The position numbers and the translations under genes are program-made. The notes under the pieces were generated by a model that had not been told where the DNA came from, ran no database searches, and worked only from the letters and a program-made list of their open reading frames with translations. Below, piece by piece: positions 21,427 to 30,700 of a stretch of DNA of 41,365 nucleotides; the first letter of the stretch is position 1; every line of letters starts with the position of its first letter. The stretch is from positions 1 through 41,365 of the forward strand of contig NZ_VRMJ01000016.1 of the NCBI RefSeq assembly GCF_009832745.1, read 5' to 3'. Source of the DNA: Polaribacter septentrionalilitoris (GTDB lineage Bacteria > Bacteroidota > Bacteroidia > Flavobacteriales > Flavobacteriaceae).

Positions 21427-23880
21427 ATGGCTAAAAGGAAACAAAGCACAAAAAAAGCAATTATTTCTTCGGATAAAAAACCGGATATTATTGCTTTTTT
21501 AAAATCAAGACAGACTCAAACTATTTTAGGAACTTTCTTAATTTTATTTGCTGCTTTTTTATGTATTGCGTTTATTTCGTTCTTTTTTAATTGGCAAGAT
21601 GATCAAAGTACACTTACCAAATTAACAGACAAAACCGTTAAAAGCAAAAACCTATTAGGTAAAATTGGTGCTAACTTAAGTCATTTTTTTATATATAAAA
21701 GTTTTGGTTTAGGTGCTTTTTTAATTGCTTTTCAAGTCTTTTTAACGGGTGCTTATATTCTCTTAAAAAAGAAGTTTGCCAAAATTATAATCTCATGGAA
21801 TTGGTGTTTATTAGCCACTTTATGGTTTTCTGTTTCATTAGGCTTTTTACATAAAAAATATGCTCTACTCTCTGGTATTATTGGTTTTGAAATCAATAAT
21901 TATTTACAGACTTTTATCGGTAAAACTGGCTTGTTTATTGTTTTAGTCTTTTTATTTCTTGTGTATTTAGTTACTAGATACAAGGTTACATTTGATAACT
22001 ATTTAGATAACCTAAAATTAAAAAGAGAAAAAAGAAGAGCGCAAGAAATTATTGATGCTGAAAATGAAGTTGCTGAAAAAGAAAGTCAAGAAGATACCAA
22101 AAAAGTATCAGAAACTGTAAAAATATCTTCTGATAAAAAAGAAAAATCTGAATTTGAACTTTCGTTAGAAAATCTAAAACCTACCATTTCTAAACATTCT
22201 GAAGTTTCTGATAAAAAAGAAGAAATTAAACTTAAAGTAGAAGAAAACCTTGAACCTACTTCAAAAAATGAGGTTACAGAAGAAGAAAAATCAGTAGAAA
22301 TTGATGTTGAACAGGTGGCTGAAGAAGAACACTCTACAGAAAACTTATCCGATAAAATAGTAAAAGACTTTGGTGAGTTTGATCCTACTTTAGAATTATC
22401 AAACTTTAAGTTTCCAACCTTTAATTTATTAAAGCAATACAACGAAAGTATTTCTATTGATCCAGAAGAATTAGAGGCGAATAAAAATAGAATTGTAGAA
22501 ACACTTAACAACTACAAAATTGGTATTTCTGAAATTAAAGCAACTGTAGGGCCAACAATTACACTCTATGAAATTGTTCCTGATGCTGGAATTAGAATTT
22601 CTAAAATTAAAAATTTAGAAGATGATATTGCACTTTCTTTATCTGCTTTAGGAATCCGAATCATCGCTCCTATTCCTGGAAAAGGAACTATTGGTATTGA
22701 AGTACCTAATAAAAAATCGACCATAGTTTCAATGCATTCTGCCATTTCTTCTAAGAAATTTCAAGAATCTAGAATGGAGTTACCTATTGCTTTAGGTAAA
22801 ACTATTTCTAACGAAACTTTTGTGGTAGATTTAGCAAAAATGCCTCACTTGCTAATGGCAGGTGCTACTGGCCAAGGAAAATCTGTTGGATTGAATGCAG
22901 TATTAACATCATTACTTTACAAAAAACATCCTGCTGAGGTAAAGTTTATTTTAGTAGATCCTAAGAAAGTAGAATTGACTCTTTTTAATAAAATAGAGCG
23001 TCATTATTTGGCAAAACTACCAGGAGAAGAAGAAGCAATTATCACAGATACATCAAAAGTGGTAACCACATTAAACTCTTTATGTATCGAAATGGACAAC
23101 CGTTACGATTTGTTAAAAGCTGCAATGGTTAGAAACATTAAAGAATACAATGCTAAGTTTAAAAAGCGTAAATTGAATCCGAATGATGGTCATCAATTTT
23201 TGCCATATATTGTTTTGGTTATTGATGAGTTTGCTGATTTAATTATGACTGCCGGTAAAGAGGTAGAAACTCCAATTGCACGTTTAGCGCAGTTAGCAAG
23301 AGCTATTGGAATTCACCTAATAGTAGCAACACAAAGACCTTCTGTAAACGTAATTACTGGGATTATTAAAGCAAACTTTCCGTCTAGAATTGCGTTTAGA
23401 GTAACTTCTAAAATAGATTCAAGAACCATTTTAGATGCTCCTGGAGCAGATCAATTAATTGGTCGTGGAGATTTATTATATTCTGGAGGAAATGATATTA
23501 CAAGGATTCAATGTGCCTTTGTAGATACACCAGAAGTTGAAAAAATAACTGATTTTATTGGCTCGCAAAAAGCCTATGCAGAAGCTTATCAATTACCTGA
23601 ATATATTGATGACGAAAGTGGCACAAGTATTGATATTGATATTGCTGATAGAGACAAACTCTTTAAAGATGCTGCAGAAATTATTGTTACTGCACAACAA
23701 GGATCTGCTTCTCTATTGCAAAGAAAATTAAAGTTAGGATACAATAGAGCTGGTAGATTAATAGATCAATTAGAAGCAGCAGGAATTGTTGGTGGATTTG
23801 AAGGTAGTAAAGCAAGACAAGTACTTGTATCAGATTTAATAGCTTTAGAACAGTTATTAGAAAACGAAAAAAACATATAG
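21427..23880 (+). CDS. ftsK: DNA translocase FtsK/SpoIIIE
   Basis: An 817-residue septal DNA pump. The N-terminal 190 or so residues contain several membrane helices (ILGTFLILFAAFLCIAFISF and three more). A low-complexity Lys/Glu/Ser linker follows (about 195-320). The motor has the Walker A site GATGQGKSVGLNA, the Walker B site VLVIDEFADLIM and ATQRPSVNVITGIIKANFPS. The C-terminal gamma winged helix (GSASLLQRKLKLGYNRAGRL) reads KOPS-type polar sequences. It is intact, but short for the family because the linker is small. The next gene, lolA, starts 37 bases later. Confidence 0.97.
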   Translation: MAKRKQSTKKAIISSDKKPDIIAFLKSRQTQTILGTFLILFAAFLCIAFISFFFNWQDDQSTLTKLTDKTVKSKNLLGKIGANLSHFFIYKSFGLGAFLIAFQVFLTGAYILLKKKFAKIIISWNWCLLATLWFSVSLGFLHKKYALLSGIIGFEINNYLQTFIGKTGLFIVLVFLFLVYLVTRYKVTFDNYLDNLKLKREKRRAQEIIDAENEVAEKESQEDTKKVSETVKISSDKKEKSEFELSLENLKPTISKHSEVSDKKEEIKLKVEENLEPTSKNEVTEEEKSVEIDVEQVAEEEHSTENLSDKIVKDFGEFDPTLELSNFKFPTFNLLKQYNESISIDPEELEANKNRIVETLNNYKIGISEIKATVGPTITLYEIVPDAGIRISKIKNLEDDIALSLSALGIRIIAPIPGKGTIGIEVPNKKSTIVSMHSAISSKKFQESRMELPIALGKTISNETFVVDLAKMPHLLMAGATGQGKSVGLNAVLTSLLYKKHPAEVKFILVDPKKVELTLFNKIERHYLAKLPGEEEAIITDTSKVVTTLNSLCIEMDNRYDLLKAAMVRNIKEYNAKFKKRKLNPNDGHQFLPYIVLVIDEFADLIMTAGKEVETPIARLAQLARAIGIHLIVATQRPSVNVITGIIKANFPSRIAFRVTSKIDSRTILDAPGADQLIGRGDLLYSGGNDITRIQCAFVDTPEVEKITDFIGSQKAYAEAYQLPEYIDDESGTSIDIDIADRDKLFKDAAEIIVTAQQGSASLLQRKLKLGYNRAGRLIDQLEAAGIVGGFEGSKARQVLVSDLIALEQLLENEKNI

Positions 23881-23917
23881 TTTCTCTTCTAAAACTAGGA
23901 GAACAAAGATTAGAATT

Positions 23918-24574
23918 ATGAAGAAAATTGGAATTTTATTTTTAAGTGTATTTATCTCTACAATTGCTTTTTCACAAAACGCTGCAAAAGCAAAATCTCT
24001 TTTAGATGAAGTATCTACTAAAATGGGTACATATAAAAACATGGTTATTCAATTTAGTACTTCACTAAGCAATCCAGAAGCAGGTATTAATGAAAATGAC
24101 GAACCTCCAATTAGAGGTAAAATAACACTTCAGGGAGAAAAATACAACCTTGATTACCTTGGAAATACTTTTATTTACGATGGTAAAAAATTATATATCA
24201 TCAATCATGATGACAAGGAAATTAGTATTAATGAAGATGATTTAAGTGAAGATGGTGGTTTTATATATCCCTCTAAATTATTGACTTTTTACAAAGAAGG
24301 ATACAATTTTGAAATGGGAAAATTACAGACAATTAATGGTAAAAAAATTCAATTTATTACACTAAACCCAATAGATAGTGATTCTGAAATTATAAAAGTA
24401 GAATTGGGTATAGATGCCAAAACAAAACACATTTATCAGTTAATACAAACTGGTGCAAACAGTGCCAAAACAAAACTCACAATTACTAATTTTAAGAGTA
24501 ATCAAAGTTTATCAGACAACTTTTTTAAGTTTAATGAGAAAAAATACAAAGACCAAAATTACCTCATTGATTAA
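23918..24574 (+). CDS. lolA: outer-membrane lipoprotein carrier protein LolA
   Basis: A periplasmic chaperone that carries lipoproteins from the inner to the outer membrane. The 218-residue protein has a signal peptide (KKIGILFLSVFISTIAFSQ) and a LolA-like beta half-barrel: residues about 20-45 give AKSLLDEVSTKMGTYKNM, followed by strands such as GKITLQGEKYNLDYLGN and IYDGKKLYIINHDDKEI. Its place between ftsK and the LptF/G permease matches the usual flavobacterial order. Confidence 0.88.
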   Translation: MKKIGILFLSVFISTIAFSQNAAKAKSLLDEVSTKMGTYKNMVIQFSTSLSNPEAGINENDEPPIRGKITLQGEKYNLDYLGNTFIYDGKKLYIINHDDKEISINEDDLSEDGGFIYPSKLLTFYKEGYNFEMGKLQTINGKKIQFITLNPIDSDSEIIKVELGIDAKTKHIYQLIQTGANSAKTKLTITNFKSNQSLSDNFFKFNEKKYKDQNYLID

Positions 24575-24634
24575 ATCTTTCAATTAACAGAAAATTAGTA
24601 GCATCTTTGTTAGGAAGAAACTACTTTTGCCAAG

Positions 24635-26086
24635 ATGAAAATTTTAGATAAATACATCTTAAAAACATTCTTAAGACCTTTTGTAGCAACATTTTTAATT
24701 GTGTTGTTTGTTTTGGTGATGCAATTGGTTTGGCAAGCGTTTGAAAACATTGCAGGCAAAGGCATTAGTTTGCCTTTCATTCTAAAATTTTTATACTATA
24801 CAGTACTCTTAGTTATTCCACAAGCCTTGCCTATTGGGGTCTTATTGTCATCGATAATGGCATTAGGTAATTTAGGTGAAAATTATGAGTTTGCCGCAGC
24901 AAAATCTGCAGGGGTATCGCTACCACGATTGGTAAGACCTATGGTAATATTAACTATTTTTCTTAGTGGAGTTAACTTTTTATTTCTCAACAACGTTTAT
25001 CCTTATGCAACCCTAAAGCAAAAAAACCTCTATTTAAACATAAAAAAGAAAAAACCTGCACTAGCCTTAGTTCCAGGTAGTTTTAATAGTGATTTACCTG
25101 GGTATCAAATAAAGTTCGAGGAAAAATATGGAGAAGAAAAAAATTTATTAAAGAAAGTATTGATCTATGATGTTTCTGGTAAAAAAGGAAATTTAAAAGT
25201 AATCACAGCAGAAAGAGGTAAAATTGTTACTGAAGAAGGAAGTCGTTATATGACTTTTGTGCTTTATGATGGCTATTATTATGAAGAACATTCTAAATCT
25301 GCAAAAACACAATTACAAAGAAAAAAAATGGCTGCATCAAATGCTTATTTTGATGAATATGAGTTTAACATAGATATTTCAAGTGTATCTGGTGATGATG
25401 GATTAGATGAAACACGTCACACCAAAAATCATATGATGCTAAGTCTTAAACAATTAGGAGACACAATACCAGACTTAAAAAACAACTACGATGAATTGCT
25501 TAAAATTAAGTCTAAAAACTTGTACAATACTACAAGTGCCAAAGACCTACACTTTTATCCTGATTCTTTAAAAACTAAAGATACGAATCCAGATATTTTA
25601 GAAAACTTCGATTTAACAAATAAAATTAGTATTTTAAACTCTGCAGTTACTAAAGCCAATAGAGCTTTAAATTCTGTAAAAAATAATATAAAGTCAATTA
25701 AATATAAACGCAAAACTCTTAATTTTTTTGACACAGAGTATTACAATAGAATTTCATTTTCATTATCTTGTTTAATATTATTTTTTATAGGTGCACCATT
25801 AGGTTCTATTATTAGAAAAGGAGGTTTTGGTTTACCCATGATTTTAGCCATAGCCATATATGTTATCTATTTCTTTGGAAATACATTTGGTAAAAACTTG
25901 GCAGAAGAAAGTTCTGTTTCAGCATTTTTAGGATCTTGGGTTGCTGCAATTGTCATGGTACCTTTAGGAATTTTATTAACCCGAAGAGCTACAAAAGACA
26001 AAGGCATTTTTAATACAGATGCAGTAATTCTTCCAATTACAAATTTCTTTAAAAAAATATTTTCAAAAAAAGACATTCAACAATAA
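24635..26086 (+). CDS. LptF/LptG-family permease (YjgP/YjgQ)
   Basis: A 483-residue inner-membrane permease that, with LptB and a partner, extracts lipopolysaccharide towards the outer membrane. The N-terminus MKILDKYILKTFLRPFVATF is the family signature, followed by three helices, a periplasmic beta domain (about 130-330, including YQIKFEEKYGEEKN) and three C-terminal helices (SLSCLILFFIGAPLGSIIRK, GLPMILAIAIYVIYFFG, SWVAAIVMVPLGILL). Flavobacteria often have one such gene here; LptF versus LptG is not resolved. The stop codon TAATG overlaps the start of ribB, so the two genes are translationally coupled. Confidence 0.92.
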   Translation: MKILDKYILKTFLRPFVATFLIVLFVLVMQLVWQAFENIAGKGISLPFILKFLYYTVLLVIPQALPIGVLLSSIMALGNLGENYEFAAAKSAGVSLPRLVRPMVILTIFLSGVNFLFLNNVYPYATLKQKNLYLNIKKKKPALALVPGSFNSDLPGYQIKFEEKYGEEKNLLKKVLIYDVSGKKGNLKVITAERGKIVTEEGSRYMTFVLYDGYYYEEHSKSAKTQLQRKKMAASNAYFDEYEFNIDISSVSGDDGLDETRHTKNHMMLSLKQLGDTIPDLKNNYDELLKIKSKNLYNTTSAKDLHFYPDSLKTKDTNPDILENFDLTNKISILNSAVTKANRALNSVKNNIKSIKYKRKTLNFFDTEYYNRISFSLSCLILFFIGAPLGSIIRKGGFGLPMILAIAIYVIYFFGNTFGKNLAEESSVSAFLGSWVAAIVMVPLGILLTRRATKDKGIFNTDAVILPITNFFKKIFSKKDIQQ

Positions 26087-27231
26087 TGACAGTAGAACCA
26101 AAAACAAAAAAGACACAATTAGATGCTATAGAAACAGCTATAGAAGATATCAGAAATGGTAAAGTTATTATTGTTGTGGATGATGAAAATAGAGAAAATG
26201 AAGGTGATTTTCTTGCCGCTGCAGAAAAAGTGACTCCAGAAATGATCAACTTTATGGCCACTCATGGTAGAGGACTTATTTGCGCACCACTTACTGAAAC
26301 TAGATGTAAAGAACTGGAACTAGGAATGATGGTCAATAATAATACAGACCCTATGGAAACTGCATTTACTGTTTCTGTAGATTTAAGAGGAAAAGGAGTT
26401 ACCACAGGAATTTCAGCATCAGACAGAGCATTAACCATAAAATCTTTAATAGAAAAAGGAACTAAACCTTTTGACTTGGCTAGACCTGGACATATTTTTC
26501 CTTTAAAAGCCAAAGAAGGTGGTGTTTTACGAAGAACAGGTCATACAGAAGCTGCCATAGATTTTGCACGTTTAGCTGGTTTAGAACCTGCTGGTGTTAT
26601 TGTAGAAATTATGAATGAAGACGGAACAATGGCACGTTTACCTCAATTATTAGAAGTTGCTAAGAAATTTGATATTAAAATTGTTTCGATTGAAGATTTG
26701 GTAGCTTATAGAATGGAACATGATTCTTTAATTGAAATCAAAGAAGATTTTGATATTAAAACACGATTTGGAGATTTTAGATTAAGAGCATATCAACAAA
26801 CCACAAATAATCAAATCCATATTTCATTAACCAAAGGATCTTGGACTAAAGACGAAGCAATTTTAACCAGAGTAAATTCTACATCTGTAAATAATGATAT
26901 TTTAGGAACACTAACTAATGATGCAGATACAAAATTAGATCAAATGTTTAAAGTCATTAACAAAGAAGGTAAAGGAGCTATCATTTTTGTAAATCAACAA
27001 AGTCCTTCTCAAAACTTATTAAGTAGATTATCTAAGCTAAGAGAAAATCAAGAAAATGGAATAATTAAAGCTCCAGAAATTAAAATGGATAACAAAGATT
27101 TTGGTATTGGAGCACAAATTTTACACGACCTAAATATTAGTAAATTAAAACTCATCACAAATTCTAAACAAACCAAACGTGTTGGTATGATTGGTTATGG
27201 TCTTGAAATTGTAGATTACGTTCAATATTAA
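26086..27231 (+). CDS. ribB: 3,4-dihydroxy-2-butanone-4-phosphate synthase with a degenerate GTP cyclohydrolase II domain
   Basis: A 381-residue RibBA-type fusion. The N-terminal domain (about 1-210) makes the four-carbon riboflavin precursor from ribulose-5-phosphate. It has DDENRENEGDFLAAAE, TGISASDRALTI, GHIFPL and RRTGHTEAAID, all as expected. The C-terminal domain (about 225-381) keeps the RibA fold pattern (TRFGDFRLRAYQ...) but has lost the zinc cysteines: where RibA has SECLTGD and RCDCG this protein has NSTSVNN and TNDAD, and HRQEGRNIG is replaced by VNQQSPSQNL. So only the RibB activity is expected. A separate ribA should exist elsewhere. It overlaps the lptF/G stop by one base. Confidence 0.92.
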   Translation: MTVEPKTKKTQLDAIETAIEDIRNGKVIIVVDDENRENEGDFLAAAEKVTPEMINFMATHGRGLICAPLTETRCKELELGMMVNNNTDPMETAFTVSVDLRGKGVTTGISASDRALTIKSLIEKGTKPFDLARPGHIFPLKAKEGGVLRRTGHTEAAIDFARLAGLEPAGVIVEIMNEDGTMARLPQLLEVAKKFDIKIVSIEDLVAYRMEHDSLIEIKEDFDIKTRFGDFRLRAYQQTTNNQIHISLTKGSWTKDEAILTRVNSTSVNNDILGTLTNDADTKLDQMFKVINKEGKGAIIFVNQQSPSQNLLSRLSKLRENQENGIIKAPEIKMDNKDFGIGAQILHDLNISKLKLITNSKQTKRVGMIGYGLEIVDYVQY

Positions 27232-27244
27232 ATCTTAAATCGAA

Positions 27245-27277
27245 AAGTGTGATTTTAATTTTGTTAAAGTCACACTT
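27245..27277. terminator. hairpin terminator between ribB and pepE
   Basis: AAGTGTGA pairs with TCACACTT, and the inner TTTAA/TTAAA extends the stem around a TTTTG loop. It lies between two converging genes. No long T-run follows, so it may act as a bidirectional stop of moderate strength. Confidence 0.55.
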
Positions 27278-27290
27278 ACGCTTTTAAAAT

Positions 27291-27992
27291 TTAAAGAATC
27301 ACCTCTACTCCACTTTCCAATTCAGTAGGTTTTTTATCCTTTTGAAATAGACGTGCAGTTAAATTACCTTTTAACTTAACAGTATCTCCAAAAACCTCTA
27401 ACCAACTGCCTTCACGCAAACCTAAAACAGCAATTTCATTAAAGACATGGTATTCTTTTATTCTAGTTTCTCTAGTTTCTCCCATATGAGTAGAACCTTT
27501 AACAGGGTCTAAATAATGTGCATTAATGTTAAAAGGAATACATCCCATGGTTGTAAAACTTGGTGGATAAACAATTGGCATATCATTCGTATTCATCATT
27601 GTAACTCCACAAATATTACTTCCTGCACTTGTACCTAAATAAGGAGTTCCGCTTTCAATTACTTCTTTTAAAATTGGTAATACATTATTCTTATACAATT
27701 GATTTACCAATTCAAACGTATTTCCTCCTCCTGTAAAAATACCTTCTGCATTTTTTAATGCTTCTGTAGGATTATCAAATTCATGAATACCTTTTACAGC
27801 TATTCCAATATCAGAAAAACCCTTTTTTGCAATAGCTGTATAAGCATCGTAAGTAATACCTCCAGGTCTTGCATAAGGAATAAATAAAAGTGTTTTAACT
27901 TTTTTAAAGTGCTCTTTTAAAACAGGCAACAAATAAGATAAATATTCACTTCCATGAACCGTTGATGTACTGGCAATTATCATTTTTTTCAT
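27291..27992 (-). CDS. pepE: alpha-aspartyl dipeptidase (dipeptidase E, peptidase family S51)
   Basis: PepE hydrolyses N-terminal Asp-Xaa dipeptides in the cytosol and belongs to the glutamine amidotransferase-like S51 family. The nucleophilic Ser is in LGTSAGSNIC, preceded by GIFTGGGNTFELV; the NINAHYLDP segment is family-typical. The 233-residue length is normal and no signal peptide is present. A -7 box ends only four bases before this ATG. A second Met at codon 4 is an alternative start. Confidence 0.93.
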   Translation of the reverse strand: MKKMIIASTSTVHGSEYLSYLLPVLKEHFKKVKTLLFIPYARPGGITYDAYTAIAKKGFSDIGIAVKGIHEFDNPTEALKNAEGIFTGGGNTFELVNQLYKNNVLPILKEVIESGTPYLGTSAGSNICGVTMMNTNDMPIVYPPSFTTMGCIPFNINAHYLDPVKGSTHMGETRETRIKEYHVFNEIAVLGLREGSWLEVFGDTVKLKGNLTARLFQKDKKPTELESGVEVIL

Positions 27993-27996
27993 AGTT

Positions 27997-28004
27997 CAAA
28001 AATA
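27997..28004 (-). promoter_or_regulatory. -7 promoter box of pepE (TATTTTTG)
   Basis: TATTTTTG on the minus strand is an exact -7 match lying only four bases before the pepE ATG. That implies a leaderless or near-leaderless mRNA, unless translation begins at the second Met. No good -33 was found. Confidence 0.5.
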
Positions 28005-28198
28005 GAATAATTAGTTTTAACTATTAAAATTAGTATTTAATCTTTAACAACAATTTATAATTCTTTTGGTAAAGTTTTAGGACAACATCTATCTTTCTTT
28101 GTAATGATAAACCGTCAACCAAACTAGTTTTTATGTTTTTTTTTATTACATCAAAAAAGAAGTTCTTTAAATTTTAATAATGTACAAACTCTGTTAGA

Positions 28199-29008
28199 AT
28201 GAAAAAATTTATTTTACTTCTTCTGCTACTTTCACTTTCTGTATTTTCACAAGAACAAAAAAAAATCATAAAAGGAAAGCTAATAGATTCTACAGGTGTT
28301 ATAAAAAATGCTAATATTGTTAATATAAACAGTAAACAGGGAACCTCGTCTTCTGATATTGGAACATTTGAAATTTATGCATCTATGGGAGATTCCTTAC
28401 AAATTTCAAGCATTCAACATCAAACAAATTTTTTTAGAATTAATGATTTGAATTATAAGAATAAAATTATTCTAATTCAATTAAAATTTAAGACTTACAC
28501 TTTAGATTCTTTTAATTTAAAAAGACACAATCTTAGTGGTAGATTAAGTATAGATTCTAAATCTGTACCCAAAAATAAAAAAGATTCTTTGTTAAAAATA
28601 ACTATGGATTTTTCTAATATTAATTTTAATCATATTGATGTTACTATTGATGAGAACATAAGAGCAACACCTCCAGAAGTAAAAGTAGATCCTAACACCA
28701 AATTTGAAGGGTTTAATTTTATGGCTTTATTATCTCGAATAAAACTTAAGAAAAAAAAGAAACCCAAGAAAAACAAAGAAATAAATATATTTAATAGTAA
28801 TTTCCCTAAAAAAATTAAAGCTGAATTGGGAGAAGCTTACTTTTTTGAAAAACTTAAAATACCCAAAGAAAAATACCAAGATTTTTTAGAGTACTGTAAT
28901 CTTTTAGAAATAGAAAAATTATATCTAAAAGGAAGGCTGTTAGAAGTAATACAAATATTAGAAGACAAGAGTATTTCTTACTTAAAAAAAATAAAAAATA
29001 GAGATTGA
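28199..29008 (+). CDS. carboxypeptidase-regulatory-like exported protein, paralogue 1
   Basis: A 269-residue protein with a signal peptide (KKFILLLLLLSLSVFSQ), then an N-terminal beta-sandwich resembling carboxypeptidase-D-like regulatory domains (KIIKGKLIDSTGVIKNANIV ... GTFEIYASMGDSLQISSIQH). A conserved FNLKRHNLSGRL motif and a C-terminal helical region (ELGEAYFFEKLKIPKEKYQD, IEKLYLKGRLLEVIQ) follow. It is one of three tandem paralogues. Such domains often sit at the outer membrane or periplasm as interaction modules; the actual role is unknown. A mid-protein Lys-rich stretch (KLKKKKKPKKNK) is unusual. Confidence 0.8.
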   Translation: MKKFILLLLLLSLSVFSQEQKKIIKGKLIDSTGVIKNANIVNINSKQGTSSSDIGTFEIYASMGDSLQISSIQHQTNFFRINDLNYKNKIILIQLKFKTYTLDSFNLKRHNLSGRLSIDSKSVPKNKKDSLLKITMDFSNINFNHIDVTIDENIRATPPEVKVDPNTKFEGFNFMALLSRIKLKKKKKPKKNKEINIFNSNFPKKIKAELGEAYFFEKLKIPKEKYQDFLEYCNLLEIEKLYLKGRLLEVIQILEDKSISYLKKIKNRD

Positions 29009-29084
29009 CACTAAAATTTGTTTAACACAAGTTTACAAATCTGTTAATACATTTTTAAGAAGCTTCCTTACTTTCTTTGTTGAC

Positions 29085-29858
29085 ATGAGATATCAAATAC
29101 TTTTTTGCTGCTTTTTTTACGCTACATTATCGTTTGGTCAGGAAAAATCAATTTCTTTTTCTGGTAAAATAATTATTAATAAGATTCCTCAAAATGATGT
29201 CCATATTCTTAATAAAAACAACAATAAAGGCACAATTTCTAATGATAAAGGTTGGTTTAAAATTCCTGTTACCTTAGGAGACAGTATTTATTTTTCTCAC
29301 ATAAATCTTCAAGAGAAATTAATTATTATAACTCAAAAACATCTTAAAAACAAGAACTCAATCATCACACTTAAAGAACAAACTTATGCTTTAGAGGAAT
29401 TTGTTTTATAGAAACCTAAAAGTATTTTTTATTTAGATCCGCAAATGGTTCCTCCCATTACTATTAATGCAAAAACCTTAAAATTACCTTATGCCAATAC
29501 TAAAGCAAAAAAAGACAAATCTATTGTAAAATTAAGGTCTGGTGGCATTGTTAATTTAGATAATTTAATAAACTCTTTAAATGGAAATAATAGAAGAGAA
29601 AAATTATTAAAAAAATTAGCAGATGAAGATGATGAACTAAAAAAAATCAGAAAACTATTTACTGATGATTTCTTTATTACAGATTTAAAAATAAAAAAAG
29701 AATACATCAATTTATTTTTAAATGATTGTATAGATAAAAATATAATCCGTATTTTTAAAAGAGATAATATGATCAATTTAACTCAACTTTTAATTAATGA
29801 AAGTAAACTTTACCCTCACAAAATAGTAAAAGAGGATAGCTTATTAACTAAGAAATAA
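29085..29858 (+). pseudogene. paralogue 2 of the carboxypeptidase-regulatory-like family, split by an in-frame TAG
   Basis: One frame of 257 sense codons is interrupted at codon 109 by TAG (29409-29411). The first part (108 residues, signal peptide MRYQILFCCFFYATLSFGQ, beta-sandwich to TYALEEFVL) and the second part (KPKSIFYLDPQMVPPITI onward) continue in the same frame. The neighbouring paralogues have Lys at this position (FxLK), so one base change from AAG or AAA-like coding would explain the stop. The C-terminal helical part still resembles the paralogues (FFITDLKIKKEYINLFLNDC). It is probably a recent nonsense mutation, or a sequencing error; translation could restart at ATG 29445. Confidence 0.75.
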
Positions 29859-29867
29859 TATTACTAA

Positions 29868-30671
29868 ATGAAATTAAAATTATTCCTATTTTTCTTCTTG
29901 TTTACTTCAATAACTATTTTTTCTCAGAAAAAAAACATTATCATTTCTGGTAAAATAACAGACTCTTTAAGTACTGTGAAAAATGCACATATTATCAATT
30001 TAAAAAACAGACAAGGTACTTTTTCTTCTGATGATGGTACCTTTCGAATTTTTGTTTCGATAGGAGATTCTTTGCAAATTTCATCGATTCAACACATCAC
30101 AAAAAAAATTGTTATTGATGAAAAAATAATCGCAGACAAAACGATCAACGTCAAACTTGGAGCAACCACTTACGTTTTAGATGAATTTGATTTAAAAAGA
30201 CACAACCTATTTGGTAGGTTAGGTATAGATATTAATGATGTTCGTAACAACAAAAAAGACTCCCTTTTAAGAAGAACTATGGATTTTTCTAAAGTAAACA
30301 TGAAAGTAGTAGAAGCTGATGATTATATAGATAAAAGAGTTAGACCACCAATTAATAACACAGATCCAACTGCTGCATTTGCAGGTGCTGGTGCAACAGC
30401 AATTATGCCTTTTAGATACTCAGAAAAATTATGGGCATTAAGAAAAGAATTGGCTAGAAAAAAAGCATTCCCTTATAAAATCATGTCAGAATTAGGAGAG
30501 AAATTCTTTTTTGAAGAACTAAAAATACCTATAGAAAAATACTTTCATTTTTTAGATTACTGTAATCCTTTAGGGATTGAAAAACTTCATAAAGAAAAAA
30601 ACTTACTAGAAATCATAAAAATATTTAGACAAGAAAGTATCGATTATCTTAAAATCATTAAAAAAGAGTAA
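29868..30671 (+). CDS. carboxypeptidase-regulatory-like exported protein, paralogue 3
   Basis: A 267-residue exported protein (signal peptide KLKLFLFFFLFTSITIFSQ). It has the same plan as paralogue 1: NIIISGKITDSLSTVKNAHI, GTFRIFVSIGDSLQISSIQH, then FDLKRHNLFGRLGID, a Pro/Ala-rich middle (AAFAGAGATAIMPF) and a C-terminal helical part (SELGEKFFFEELKIPIEKYF). It begins nine bases after the split paralogue, so the three were probably co-transcribed. The function is unknown. Confidence 0.82.
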   Translation: MKLKLFLFFFLFTSITIFSQKKNIIISGKITDSLSTVKNAHIINLKNRQGTFSSDDGTFRIFVSIGDSLQISSIQHITKKIVIDEKIIADKTINVKLGATTYVLDEFDLKRHNLFGRLGIDINDVRNNKKDSLLRRTMDFSKVNMKVVEADDYIDKRVRPPINNTDPTAAFAGAGATAIMPFRYSEKLWALRKELARKKAFPYKIMSELGEKFFFEELKIPIEKYFHFLDYCNPLGIEKLHKEKNLLEIIKIFRQESIDYLKIIKKE

Positions 30672-30700
30672 TTTGGCGCAGTAATTGAGCATAATCCACT

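Noticed and set aside
22086..22511. 141-codon minus-strand open frame inside ftsK
   Set aside because: It lies opposite the low-complexity Lys/Glu linker of FtsK; its Ser/Phe repeats are the antisense image of that linker.
29445..29858. Downstream part of the split paralogue as an independent gene
   Set aside because: It lacks a signal peptide and promoter, continues the frame of the upstream part and aligns to the C-terminal half of its paralogues.
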